64,000 bases of DNA, from NCBI RefSeq assembly GCF_035317345.1, contig NZ_JAYKTU010000011.1, one strand, 5' to 3'. The notes under the pieces are model-generated. The model saw only the letters and a program-made list of their open reading frames with translations, had not been told where the DNA came from and ran no database searches. Source of the stretch: Cellvibrio fontiphilus (GTDB lineage: Bacteria > Pseudomonadota > Gammaproteobacteria > Pseudomonadales > Cellvibrionaceae). Shown here in pieces: positions 17,543 to 26,680 of the stretch. Position numbers and translations under genes: made by a program. Each line of letters begins with the position of its first letter. The stretch's first letter is position 1.

Positions 17543-18937
17543 TTAATTCGTCTGCGGTGCCGGGTAGGGAATTTTTATCAGCAAGATTAAACCGGCAATT
17601 AAAAACACCAACAAAGCAGCCATACCGATGCGCGCTGAATCGGTGTAGAGCGTTAAAGTCGCCACCGCCATAGGCGCTAAAAAAGCCGTGGCCCGGCCAG
17701 ATAATGCATAAAGCCCGAAATAGCGACCAGCTTCATCGACACCCACACTGCGCGCTAAATAGGCGCGCGACGATGCTTGCACCGGCCCAAACGCGATGCC
17801 GATCAATAATCCAAAGGCGATATAAATTTTTTCGGCCCCAGTTGCAAATAAACCGCCGCCATCATCAGTCGATAATGACAATAAACCGAAGAGTGAATAG
17901 CCCGGCCCGGTGGACACTATGCCTATGGTCGCTACCAGCAAGCACAACAAACTCAGCAGCACCACCGCTTTGGATCCCATGCGCGCATCAAGGCGCCCGG
18001 CATAGGCACAACCGCCAATCGCTACCAGCAGCAATAAAATACCGTAGATGCCCATTTCAATCGTCTGCCAGCCAAACATGCTGGCAGCAAAAGTGCCACC
18101 CAAGGCCAACAGTCCATTTACCCCGTCCTGATACAACATGCGCGCGAGTAAAAACCGCATCAAGGCTTTGCGCGCCCAAGCCTCGGCAAGTGTCGCTTTC
18201 AATTCGCGCAAAGTGCTGCCAACCGCACTGGACAGAGACGCGCCGCGACTGGCATCCGGGGTAAATAAAAACATAGGCAAAATAAAAATGAGATACCAAA
18301 GTGCGGCGTAAGGGCCGGTGATGCGCGCATCCTCACCCTGCGTGGGATCCAGCCCCAAAAGGGGTTTAACACCTAACAGTGTTTTGCCAGTTTCAGGGTT
18401 GCCGGCCAACAGTAGCAATACACTGAACAACACCACCAAACCGCCGAGATAACCAAGCCCCCAGGCGAGATTGGAAACACGGCCAATATCCTGCGCAGGA
18501 ATCAGGCGCGGCATCATGGAATCGTTAAATAAAATCGAAAACTCAGCGGCAACCATCGCACACACAATACACAACATGGGCAGCCATAACGCGGAGTCCG
18601 GCGCGGCAAACCAGAGCAGCGACAAAGCGGTAATTTTGATCAACGCAAAAAAAGCAATCCACCCTTTGCGTGCGCCGGTGGCATCGGCCACCGCACCCAA
18701 GACCGGCGCCAGCAGCGCAATAATGACACCGGCAATCGTCACGGTATAACCCCAGGCTGCCTGCCCTTGCACCGCATCTTCCGCCAAACGCGAAACAAAA
18801 TAAGGCCCAAAAATAAAGGTGATAACCACCGTAAAAAATGGCTGGGCCGCCCAGTCAAATAACATCCAGGAACGAATGGCGCGCCTGGACGCAGGCGGCG
18901 AAGCTAATCCAGAGTCAGTCAAAAAAATATTCCCCAT
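17543..18937 (-). CDS. MFS transporter, UMF1 (Atg22-like) family
   Basis: A 464-residue, 12-TM permease. The N-terminal motif SWMLFDWAAQPFFTVVITFIFGPYF is typical of UMF1/Atg22-like proteins, as is the loop LAPVLGAVADATGARKGW (MFS motif A-like) and RAYLARSVGVDEAGRYFGLYALSGRATAF in the second half. Substrate is unknown; eukaryotic relatives export amino acids from vacuoles, which need not apply. Start at ATG 18937 has a weak binding site. It lies 16 bases after the peptidase gene on the same strand, suggesting they share a transcript. Confidence 0.85.
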   Translation of the reverse strand: MGNIFLTDSGLASPPASRRAIRSWMLFDWAAQPFFTVVITFIFGPYFVSRLAEDAVQGQAAWGYTVTIAGVIIALLAPVLGAVADATGARKGWIAFFALIKITALSLLWFAAPDSALWLPMLCIVCAMVAAEFSILFNDSMMPRLIPAQDIGRVSNLAWGLGYLGGLVVLFSVLLLLAGNPETGKTLLGVKPLLGLDPTQGEDARITGPYAALWYLIFILPMFLFTPDASRGASLSSAVGSTLRELKATLAEAWARKALMRFLLARMLYQDGVNGLLALGGTFAASMFGWQTIEMGIYGILLLLVAIGGCAYAGRLDARMGSKAVVLLSLLCLLVATIGIVSTGPGYSLFGLLSLSTDDGGGLFATGAEKIYIAFGLLIGIAFGPVQASSRAYLARSVGVDEAGRYFGLYALSGRATAFLAPMAVATLTLYTDSARIGMAALLVFLIAGLILLIKIPYPAPQTN

Positions 18938-18953
18938 TTTTTATTCATGGTTG

Positions 18954-19628
18954 TCATTCATCAGCGATAGCAATAAAACGCTGATAAATATCAGTCAGGC
19001 TGTCCAGCACAGTTGTTTTTAATTGCAGGTCAGTGGCACGCAATTGCTCGCGCAACAATTCTTCATTGAATTGCCGCGCCAATTGATTCGCCAGCGGCGC
19101 ATAACTTAAATGCCATGGCTCAGGCGCAATACCACCACGATCTACTGCGTATGGGCGAAAAAATTCACAGCCCGCTGTTTGTAATTCATCGTTTAGCCAG
19201 CGATGAAATTCCGCAAAAGGCCCATCACCTAAGGTTTCAGCTACCGTCAATTGCAATTGATAGTCGGGTGCCATACGCGAGCCATCGTAAACATCAATGT
19301 CCGTTCCCCAGTGATGACGTGAAGCACCGGGCAGCGCCGACCAGCGCAAAATCGCCAACACCAGCTCACGCTCGGTCATGCAGCGCACATCCAGCGGTGC
19401 GCCCTGGCTATCCAACACCGGGCGCAACCCCAGCGCTTTGTTATTCCAGATCACGCGCTGGCGTTCAAAACTGCGATAACTGCTGGCAATGCGCAAATCA
19501 AAACCTGCAGCGGCAGCACGCTCCTGCAGCGCCAAGAGTGGTGCTGCGATTGCACTGTGCACCCGGCACTGCAATTGCGGCAGCTCCACCAAATGGCTCT
19601 CATCTAAACCCAGTAATAATTGCTTCAT
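18954..19628 (-). CDS. D-alanyl-D-alanine carboxypeptidase-like (M15B/VanY) protein
   Basis: A 224-residue M15 metallopeptidase with LRIASSYRSFERQRVIWNNKA, zinc ligands in SRHHWGTDIDVYD (His and Asp) and EPWHLSYAP (His), and the catalytic Glu just before the last His. It would trim D-Ala-D-Ala peptides in peptidoglycan. No signal peptide is seen, unusual for a cell-wall enzyme, so it may work on cytoplasmic or recycled muropeptides, or be exported by other means. ATG 19628 has AGG five bases upstream and is preferred over ATG 19640. Followed by the UMF1 transporter. Confidence 0.85.
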   Translation of the reverse strand: MKQLLLGLDESHLVELPQLQCRVHSAIAAPLLALQERAAAAGFDLRIASSYRSFERQRVIWNNKALGLRPVLDSQGAPLDVRCMTERELVLAILRWSALPGASRHHWGTDIDVYDGSRMAPDYQLQLTVAETLGDGPFAEFHRWLNDELQTAGCEFFRPYAVDRGGIAPEPWHLSYAPLANQLARQFNEELLREQLRATDLQLKTTVLDSLTDIYQRFIAIADE

Positions 19629-19747
19629 CAACACCTGCATAATTCAGTAAACAAAATACTCCACAGCAGATATAGGTTTTATGTTGAACAACCTGCAAAA
19701 GTGGTTAATTTCTAACGGTTTTTTTGCCCAGCCCGCGGCAAAAAGAA

Positions 19748-19775
19748 TTGCACGACTCAATCAAGCCTGTAAGAT
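19748..19775 (+). promoter_or_regulatory. Candidate promoter for the TfoX C-domain gene
   Basis: TTGCAC at 19748-19753 and TAAGAT at 19770-19775 are 16 bases apart, a plausible sigma70 promoter about 80 bases before the ATG. It is the best candidate in this 216-base gap; the match is moderate. Confidence 0.35.
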
Positions 19776-19809
19776 AAGGCCCGCCGTAAACGGAAAATTT
19801 GCAAGACCA

Positions 19810-19843
19810 CCTGACAACAATAATGGCCTGACAACAAGAATGG
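19810..19843 (+). repeat. 17-bp tandem repeat in the leader of the TfoX-like gene
   Basis: Two abutting copies, CCTGACAACAATAATGG (19810-19826) and CCTGACAACAAGAATGG (19827-19843), differ at one base. The second copy runs into the ribosome binding site GGAGAG, so the repeat lies in the 5' untranslated region. It may be a simple duplication or a tandem binding site. Confidence 0.8.
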
Positions 19844-19856
19844 AGAGTCGCACTGT

Positions 19857-20144
19857 ATGACAGCCTGTCAAAGTGAGTTGTTACAATTAAAAAATTTAGG
19901 CGTAGCCTCGGTCAATATTCTGCGTGCTGTTGGAGTCAATACTCATGCTGATCTTCAACGCTTGGGTGCTGTTGAAACCTATCGCCGCATTCGCGCACGC
20001 AATATTCACGTTTCCAAAGTAATGCTCTATGCCCTTGAAGGCGCACTCATGGACATTCATTGGAATGATATCCCCCCGGACCTCAAAGCGCGCTTGGTAC
20101 AAGCTGCTGAGTGTTCAGCAGAGTTAACTCAGGCCACTGCATAA
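19857..20144 (+). CDS. Stand-alone TfoX C-terminal domain protein
   Basis: A 95-residue protein matching the C-terminal (helix-hairpin-helix-like) half of TfoX/Sxy: LKNLGVASVNILRAVGVNTHADLQRLGAVETYRRI and YALEGALMDIHWNDIPPDLKARL. The N-terminal TfoX domain is absent. Full TfoX activates competence genes with CRP; single-domain forms have unclear roles. ATG 19857 follows GGAGAG. It is monocistronic, with an 11-bp-stem terminator directly downstream. A cNMP-domain gene sits next door, an intriguing neighbour given the CRP link, but co-function is inference. Confidence 0.85.
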   Translation: MTACQSELLQLKNLGVASVNILRAVGVNTHADLQRLGAVETYRRIRARNIHVSKVMLYALEGALMDIHWNDIPPDLKARLVQAAECSAELTQATA

Positions 20145-20180
20145 GCTCCATCAGCACCACTGCAAGCACAGCCGCAAAAA

Positions 20181-20210
20181 AAACCACATCTGTTTGTAGA
20201 TGTGGTTTTA
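20181..20210 (+). terminator. Intrinsic terminator after the TfoX-like gene
   Basis: Perfect 11-bp stem AAACCACATCT / AGATGTGGTTT (20181-20191 and 20198-20208) with a six-base loop, A-run before and a short T-run after, so it could act on both strands. Confidence 0.8.
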
Positions 20211-20282
20211 CACGCAGTTTTTTCTCCCCTACAGGCTACACTAAAACTTTGCCTTATCGAGTGTTTTGTTCACGGGGAGCCT

Positions 20283-21077
20283 ATGTATCTTTCAACCAAA
20301 CAATCCGAATTAATGTCGGAGCTGGCCGCCAAACTGGCGGCACTGACCGAGCTTATTTGCGCACCAATAGCCCCTGCCGATGCGCCCTTTCACGTCGCCT
20401 CCAGCGATGATCTTTTTGTCGATATAGCACCCAACCGCTTGCTTCGCCTTGTAGAGGGCCGGGTGGATTATCATCTGCACGGCAAGCTGGTCATGCATTT
20501 TGAAGCCGGCGACCTGCTGGGATTATCGCGGGCACTGAGCCTACCCCAAGGCCAGTTCAGCTGCAGCCAACCAGTGGAGCTGCTTGCTTATGAACGCGAT
20601 GCACTGGTAGAGCAAGCCAACAATGACCTCAAATACCTGCGCAACTGGACCCACTATCTGGTGTGCTCGAGCAGCTATTTTGAACAGGCGATGAGCCAGG
20701 AATTGCGCGGTGAGTTTCAACCCTCGGCAGGATTCCTGCATTTTCACAGCGGCGAAACCATTATCCGCCAAGGCGATACTGCCGACCGGGTTTATACGCT
20801 GCTTGAAGGCTCTGCCGATGCTGTTTGTGATGGTGTTACCGTGGGCCAAATTCACGCCAATGAAATATTTGGCGCGCTGGCGGTATTTACCCGCCAACCG
20901 CGCATGGCTTCTGTGGTAGCCACCAGTGATTGCACCCTGCTTGCCGTGCGCAAGGAGGAATTTATCACCCTGATCGAACATCAACCCCAGATCTGCATGG
21001 GCCTGATTGAGGAGATGGCAGCCAAGATTAACCAGTTAAATGGTCAGCTATTGCAGCTTAAAACCAGCGATAGCTAA
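20283..21077 (+). CDS. Cyclic-nucleotide-binding-domain protein (two CNB-like domains, no HTH)
   Basis: A 264-residue protein with a degenerate N-terminal beta-barrel (about residues 38-115: LLRLVEGRVDYHLHGKLV, FEAGDLLGLSRAL) and a better-conserved C-terminal CNB domain (about 145-250: HFHSGETIIRQGDTADRVYTLLEG, NEIFGALAVFTRQPRMASVVA). In the phosphate-binding cassette the usual GE...RxA reads NEIFGAL...RMASV, so ligand binding is uncertain. No DNA-binding helix-turn-helix follows, so it is not a CRP-type regulator by itself; the C-terminal helix (IEEMAAKINQLNGQLLQL) could dimerise. ATG 20283 follows GGGGAG. Monocistronic, directly upstream of the predicted sRNA. Confidence 0.8.
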   Translation: MYLSTKQSELMSELAAKLAALTELICAPIAPADAPFHVASSDDLFVDIAPNRLLRLVEGRVDYHLHGKLVMHFEAGDLLGLSRALSLPQGQFSCSQPVELLAYERDALVEQANNDLKYLRNWTHYLVCSSSYFEQAMSQELRGEFQPSAGFLHFHSGETIIRQGDTADRVYTLLEGSADAVCDGVTVGQIHANEIFGALAVFTRQPRMASVVATSDCTLLAVRKEEFITLIEHQPQICMGLIEEMAAKINQLNGQLLQLKTSDS

Positions 21078-21088
21078 CACAGATCAAA

Positions 21089-21138
21089 TAAGAATTATTC
21101 TCAAAAATATTGACCACAATAATGAGAACGATTACTAT
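21089..21138 (+). promoter_or_regulatory. Sigma70 promoter overlapped by two Fur-box-like sites
   Basis: The -35 TTGACC (21110-21115) and -10 TACTAT (21133-21138) are exactly 17 bases apart. A Fur-like 7-1-7 site TGAGAACGATTACTA (21123-21137) covers the spacer and -10, and a second, TAAGAATTATTCTCA (21089-21103), lies just upstream of the -35. Each matches 11 of 14 positions of TGATAATnATTATCA by eye. This predicts strong iron-dependent repression of a transcript starting near 21145. Confidence 0.65.
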
Positions 21139-21144
21139 TAACAC

Positions 21145-21308
21145 GCTGACAAGGAAATTTCTCCCCTTGCCAGCTGAGCGGATTTAGTAATCGCCCTGCA
21201 AGTCGATTGCCATAACCACTCACCCCCTTGGGACTGCTTGTGCGTTTCATGCATTAGTCTCTTGGCTAACACGGTTGCTTGGGCCGCCCTTGGGGCGGCC
21301 ATTTTTAT
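21145..21308 (+). ncRNA. Predicted Fur-repressed small RNA (RyhB/PrrF-like architecture)
   Basis: About 160 bases lie between the predicted start site (seven bases after TACTAT) and a strong intrinsic terminator with a T-run. No ORF with a ribosome binding site fits inside. The body contains C-rich single-stranded candidates (TTTCTCCCCTTGCC near 21157-21170 and CTCACCCCCTTGGG near 21218-21231), which could pair with G-rich ribosome binding sites of target mRNAs. I do not recognise the conserved core of RyhB or PrrF, so a family name is not given. An alternative is an htpX leader, but the terminator separates it from htpX by about 120 bases. Confidence 0.6.
21282..21306 (+). terminator. Intrinsic terminator of the predicted sRNA
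   Basis: GGCCGCCC / GGGCGGCC stem (21282-21289 and 21293-21300) with a three-base loop, then ATTTTTAT. GC-rich and compact, as in Hfq-dependent sRNA terminators. Confidence 0.85.
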
Positions 21309-21427
21309 CCCCGCTAATTTTTGCGATTCTTAACCTATTCCGATTGAAATAATCACATTCCGTACACATATACTCCCTCGACGCTGCGTATAAACCAGCG
21401 CATCAACTATCTATGGGAGATCCTATC

Positions 21428-22300
21428 GTGTTACGTATTGGCCTGTTTCTGTTAACCAACCTTGCGGTTCTTGTTGTAGCCGGCATTGTGCTCAGCCTTC
21501 TGGGTGTGGGTAGCTATCGTTCAGCAGGTGGTCTGGATTTACAGAACCTGCTGGTATTTTGTGCCGTCTTTGGCTTTGTTGGCTCATTTATTTCGCTGTT
21601 TATTTCCAAGTGGATGGCGAAAAAAACTATGGGTGTACAGCTGATTGATCAACCGCGCAACGCCGATGAGCAATGGCTGGTTGATACCGTGGTTGAGCTG
21701 TCGCAAAAAGCGGGCATCAAAACCCCTGAAATCGGTGTATTCCCCGCCCAGGAATCCAACGCCTTTGCGACCGGCTGGAACCGCAACGCGGCGCTGGTTG
21801 CCGTTAGCCTTGGGCTGTTGCAACGCTTTGAGCGCGATGAAGTACGCGCGGTACTCGCCCATGAGATTGGTCACGTTGCTAATGGCGATATGATCACCCT
21901 GAGCCTGATCCAAGGCGTGGTAAACACCTTTGTAATGTTCTTTGCACGTATCATCGGCGACCTGGTTGACCGTGTACTGTTGAAGAACGAGGATGGCCGT
22001 GGCTTTGGCTTTATGATCGCCACTTTTGTTGCTGAAATCGTACTGGGCGTCCTGGCTTCAATGATCGTAGCGGCCTTCTCACGCTACCGCGAGTTCCGTG
22101 CCGACCATGCCGGTGCAACCCTGGCTGATCGCGGCGCGATGATTCGCGCTCTACAGCGCCTGCAAGCCGAAAGCGGTGTTGCCGAAAACGCCATGCCCAG
22201 CAGCATGCGCGCCTTTGGTATCAGTGGCGGTATGCGCAGCTTGTTTGCCAGCCATCCACCGTTGGAAGCGCGCATCCAGGCTTTGCGTGACGCGGCCTAA
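21428..22300 (+). CDS. htpX: Membrane zinc protease HtpX
   Basis: HtpX is an inner-membrane M48 protease that degrades damaged membrane proteins. The 290-residue product has two N-terminal TM helices (about 3-25 and 35-55), the zinc motif HEIGHVANGDM, a middle membrane hairpin (MITLSLIQGVVNTFVMFF and FMIATFVAEIVLGVLASMI) and the third ligand in REFRADHAGA. GTG 21428 gives the usual MLRIGLFLLTN start with GGGAG seven bases upstream; ATG 21413 would put the ribosome binding site inside the gene. An HtrA-type protease follows after 36 bases, grouping two envelope-quality-control enzymes. Confidence 0.95.
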   Translation: MLRIGLFLLTNLAVLVVAGIVLSLLGVGSYRSAGGLDLQNLLVFCAVFGFVGSFISLFISKWMAKKTMGVQLIDQPRNADEQWLVDTVVELSQKAGIKTPEIGVFPAQESNAFATGWNRNAALVAVSLGLLQRFERDEVRAVLAHEIGHVANGDMITLSLIQGVVNTFVMFFARIIGDLVDRVLLKNEDGRGFGFMIATFVAEIVLGVLASMIVAAFSRYREFRADHAGATLADRGAMIRALQRLQAESGVAENAMPSSMRAFGISGGMRSLFASHPPLEARIQALRDAA

Positions 22301-22336
22301 GCAACAATCATTGTCAAGCTATAGAGAAATATCACC

Positions 22337-23380
<1,044 letters not shown>

Positions 23381-23404
23381 TGCGCGGCAACAACCTTGAG
23401 TAAC

Positions 23405-23737
23405 ATGATTCCCCTGTGTGCAGTAGATGAGATACCCGAGGGCACCAGCCGCGGATTCCAACTGGGCGCGCTTAAACTGCTGGTGGTGAAGCACAAGCAC
23501 AAATTCTTTGTGTATCACAACCATTGCCCGCACTTGGGCATACCGTTGGAGTGGGAGAAAGACCAATTCCTGGACCCCAGCGGCAGCATGATCCAGTGCG
23601 CTAACCACGGCGCGCTTTTTGTTATTGATACCGGTCTGTGTGTAGCTGGCCCCTGCAGTGGACGCAAACTTAAACCGGTTCCCTGTTATATCAACGGCAA
23701 TCAATTGCTCATAGAAAGCAAATCCACGCCCACTTAA
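23405..23737 (+). CDS. Small Rieske [2Fe-2S] domain protein
   Basis: A 110-residue single-domain Rieske protein. The cluster motifs are CPHLGIPLEW (C-x-H) and CANHGALF (C-x2-H); the spacing (about 18 residues) suits small ferredoxin-type Rieske proteins. No TM segment or oxygenase domain is attached, so it is likely a soluble electron carrier. The ATG at 23405 was chosen over TTG 23396. A hairpin (CGGGAC...GTCCCG, about 23743-23759) lies between it and yqhD. Partner enzyme unknown. Confidence 0.85.
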   Translation: MIPLCAVDEIPEGTSRGFQLGALKLLVVKHKHKFFVYHNHCPHLGIPLEWEKDQFLDPSGSMIQCANHGALFVIDTGLCVAGPCSGRKLKPVPCYINGNQLLIESKSTPT

Positions 23738-23779
23738 ATTGTCCGGGACCCGGCGTCCCGCACTCTGGAGATACCACTA

Positions 23780-24934
23780 ATGCAAAATTTTACATTTTCC
23801 AACCCTACCAAAATTGTGTTTGGCGAAGGCCAGATTAAAGAGATCGCCCAGCTAATTCCGGCCAATGCGCGAATTCTCGTTACCTATGGTGGTGGTTCGA
23901 TCAAGAAAAACGGTGTTTACGATCAGGTAGTCAAAGCACTGGAAGGTAAAACCTGGTTTGAGTTCAGCGGCATAGAACCCAACCCGCACTACGAAACCCT
24001 GATGCGCGCAGTTGATGTAGTGAAGCAAGAGAAAATCGACTTCCTGCTACCCGTAGGTGGTGGAAGCGTTATTGATGGCACCAAACTGATTGCAGCAGCG
24101 GTCAATTTTGAGGGTGATCCTTGGGACATACTCGCCAAACATGCGCCCTTCCACAGTGCCTTGCCGATTGGTTGCATACTCACCCTGCCCGCAACAGGTA
24201 CGGAGAGCAATGGCAACTCCGTCATCACCAAAGCAGCCACACAGGAAAAGCTCGCCTTTGGCAGCCCGCTGGTTTACCCGCAGTTTGCCGTGCTGGATCC
24301 TACTACCACTTACAGCTTGCCACCGCGCCAAATCGCTAACGGTGTGGTGGATGCATTTGTCCACACCATGGAGCAGTACCTGACCTACCCGGTAGATGCC
24401 AAGGTACAGGATCGCTTTGCTGAAGGTTTGCTGATGACCTTGATCGAAGAAGGCCCGCGCGCACTCAAAGAGCCCAACAACTACCTGGTGCGCGCTAACG
24501 TGATGTGGGCGGCAACCATGGCGCTCAACGGCTTGATTGGTGTGGGTGTACCACAAGACTGGGCAACCCATATGATTGGCCATGAACTGACAGCGATGCA
24601 CGGTTTGGATCATGCACAAACCCTCGCTGTTGTATTGCCTGCCGTAATGCAACATCAGCGCGCAAAGAAACATGCCAAGCTGGTGCAATATGGCCGCCGT
24701 GTTTGGAACCTGACACAACCCGATGAAAACGCCGTCATTGATGCCGCCATAGCGGCAACCCGCGCCTTCTTTGAGCAAATGGGCACGCCCACCAGACTCA
24801 GTGGCTATGGTGTAGGTCGAGATTCCATTCCCAAATTGGTAGATATGTTGGTCAAACACGAATTGGTGACGCTGGGTGAACATGGCGCAATCACGCCAGA
24901 AGCCTCGCGTGAAATTCTGGAGTTGGCCGCCTGA
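23780..24934 (+). CDS. yqhD: NADPH-dependent aldehyde reductase / iron-type alcohol dehydrogenase
   Basis: A 384-residue YqhD-type enzyme that reduces short aldehydes, including those from lipid peroxidation. It matches E. coli YqhD along its full length: GGGSVIDGTK (cofactor loop), LTLPATGTESN, metal-binding Asp and His in NGVVDAFVHTMEQY and two His in GHELTAMHGLDHAQT. The fit of these blocks is close enough to use the symbol. ATG 23780 follows CTGGAG. A strong bidirectional terminator follows, shared with the opposing chemoreceptor gene. Confidence 0.93.
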   Translation: MQNFTFSNPTKIVFGEGQIKEIAQLIPANARILVTYGGGSIKKNGVYDQVVKALEGKTWFEFSGIEPNPHYETLMRAVDVVKQEKIDFLLPVGGGSVIDGTKLIAAAVNFEGDPWDILAKHAPFHSALPIGCILTLPATGTESNGNSVITKAATQEKLAFGSPLVYPQFAVLDPTTTYSLPPRQIANGVVDAFVHTMEQYLTYPVDAKVQDRFAEGLLMTLIEEGPRALKEPNNYLVRANVMWAATMALNGLIGVGVPQDWATHMIGHELTAMHGLDHAQTLAVVLPAVMQHQRAKKHAKLVQYGRRVWNLTQPDENAVIDAAIAATRAFFEQMGTPTRLSGYGVGRDSIPKLVDMLVKHELVTLGEHGAITPEASREILELAA

Positions 24935-24980
24935 TCAACGCCGACAGCCGTTCTCGTCGGCACTAGTCGCCGCAAATGAA

Positions 24981-25014
24981 AAAGCCCCGCCAGCAGCACT
25001 GGCGGGGCTTTTTA
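24981..25014. terminator. Bidirectional intrinsic terminator between yqhD and the MCP
   Basis: 13-bp stem AAAGCCCCGCCAG / CTGGCGGGGCTTT (24981-24993, 24999-25011) with a five-base loop, an A-run before and T-run after; serves the two convergent genes. Confidence 0.9.
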
Positions 25015-25052
25015 TTGGCGAATCACAACAGTATTAACCCAATATCACCTGG

Positions 25053-26597
25053 CTAGCGGAATTTGGTTAGCGCTTGTTGCAGCTCGGAGAAGGCTGCTTG
25101 CAGCTGGGCAATCAGCTCTTGATTCTGCGCCACAATACGGGCGGTTTGCGCACTTAAACCATCCAATTCACCTGTCTGACGCGTGATTGCCTCGGACGTT
25201 TGGGTATTGGCCTCGGTCGCCCGTGCAATTTGCTGGCTGATTTGATGGATTTCTGTCACTGAAGCGCCAATGCGGCGAAATACCTGCTCTACGGCTTCGG
25301 AGCCAGCAACATTTGCCAGGACGCGCTGGCGACTATCACCCATCGCTTGCACAGATGTATTTGAACCACTAACCAGACGATTGACGATTTGTTTGATGTT
25401 CTCGGTAGATACCTGGGTACGCTGTGCCAGCGCTCGCACTTCATCGGCAACCACAGCAAATCCTCGCCCCTGCTCACCAGCACGCGCAGCCTCGATGGCT
25501 GCGTTCAACGCCAGCAAGTTGGTCTGCTCGGCGATGCCTTGTATTTCTGCCAAAGTGCTGGTGATTGCTGCGCAATCGCTGGCAAGGGCATCGATAGACT
25601 CGGCGGTATCTCCCAGAATACGCGACAGCTCAACTACCCCATCGCGCGCGGCTTTTACCGCCACTTGCCCCTCGCGCTGGGCACTAACTGTCTCATCGGT
25701 GAGGACTGCAGCGCGCTGTATTTGCGCAGCAACAGCCACAAAGGAGTCATGCATATCATCCATCGCCTGGCGAATCATCTCAGCACTGCGATGCGACTGG
25801 CCGGAAATGTTCACCAGCTCACCGGTATTGCTGGCAAACACACCCAGGTTGTTATCGGCCTCCTGCTGCGCCCTGAACGCAGAGCGCACAGCGGTAGCAA
25901 TAGCCTCCAGTAGCCAATTCAAATGATCAAGAATGGCATTGTTGCGCGCCTGCGAACGCACACCCAGGTTGATGTGTTGATCGTCCACAATCATGGTTTC
26001 GGTAACCACCACCAACTCCTGCGCCACCACTAACAGACGACTGGCCAAACGCACCAAGATGACCAAAATCACGGTTTCAATCACCACATAAAAGGCATGC
26101 ATAGCCACAATTGACCAGGAGTGCATGTGGTCGGGGAATAGATAAATGGGGACACCGGCGTTTTGCAGCATGTGAATCACCACATGCAAGACAGCTGCCG
26201 CGCCCGCCGCCCAGATCAGTGGGCGCCAATCCAGATAAGTAAACAGTGCTGCCAAAAACACAAAATAGCCAAAATGGGCCTCAATCATGCCTTCCAGCTG
26301 ATGTACGTGGAGAGAGACAAACAGCATGTACACCACCGCGATAATCGCCGGAGTAAGCTGCGGGTGATTGAGCAACTTGATCGCCAGCCAGTTGATGCCC
26401 ATAAACAGCCCGCCCAGCAACAGGGCCAACATCCAGGTGTTGTGGACTGACGCGTACAGAAAAGATAAAAACCACGCCAAGGCCGTTATCCACAACATGA
26501 TGTTGTCTATGTGCAAGCGATAGTTACTAACAAAATCAACCAACCCACGGTTGGGCATAGATTGATACGGAGAGGAGCGGACGGTTGAATGGCTCAC
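25053..26597 (-). CDS. Methyl-accepting chemotaxis protein with multi-TM N-terminus
   Basis: A 514-residue chemoreceptor. Instead of a periplasmic sensor it has about five to six TM helices in residues 27-200, suggesting sensing within the membrane. The signalling tip is EQTNLLALNAAIEAARAGEQ, followed by GRGFAVVADEVRALAQRT; no HAMP domain is obvious. The cytoplasmic part is short, resembling the 36- to 40-heptad classes. GTG 26597 has GAGGG nine bases upstream. No che genes are nearby, so it must act with a chemotaxis system elsewhere or control another output. Confidence 0.88.
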   Translation of the reverse strand: MSHSTVRSSPYQSMPNRGLVDFVSNYRLHIDNIMLWITALAWFLSFLYASVHNTWMLALLLGGLFMGINWLAIKLLNHPQLTPAIIAVVYMLFVSLHVHQLEGMIEAHFGYFVFLAALFTYLDWRPLIWAAGAAAVLHVVIHMLQNAGVPIYLFPDHMHSWSIVAMHAFYVVIETVILVILVRLASRLLVVAQELVVVTETMIVDDQHINLGVRSQARNNAILDHLNWLLEAIATAVRSAFRAQQEADNNLGVFASNTGELVNISGQSHRSAEMIRQAMDDMHDSFVAVAAQIQRAAVLTDETVSAQREGQVAVKAARDGVVELSRILGDTAESIDALASDCAAITSTLAEIQGIAEQTNLLALNAAIEAARAGEQGRGFAVVADEVRALAQRTQVSTENIKQIVNRLVSGSNTSVQAMGDSRQRVLANVAGSEAVEQVFRRIGASVTEIHQISQQIARATEANTQTSEAITRQTGELDGLSAQTARIVAQNQELIAQLQAAFSELQQALTKFR

Positions 26598-26680
26598 GGG
26601 GGTTACCCTCTAATGACTGGATTGCTTATTACGAAGTCTAGTCGATTAGTGATAACCCCACGGCAAAATAAGGAGGACGT

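Noticed and set aside
21309..21427. Fur-controlled leader or riboswitch of htpX
   Set aside because: The terminator at 21282-21306 separates the Fur promoter from htpX, and no alternative antiterminator stem is evident.
24047..24883. 278-residue minus-strand ORF opposite yqhD
   Set aside because: Mirror of a strongly conserved gene; composition typical of antisense frames.
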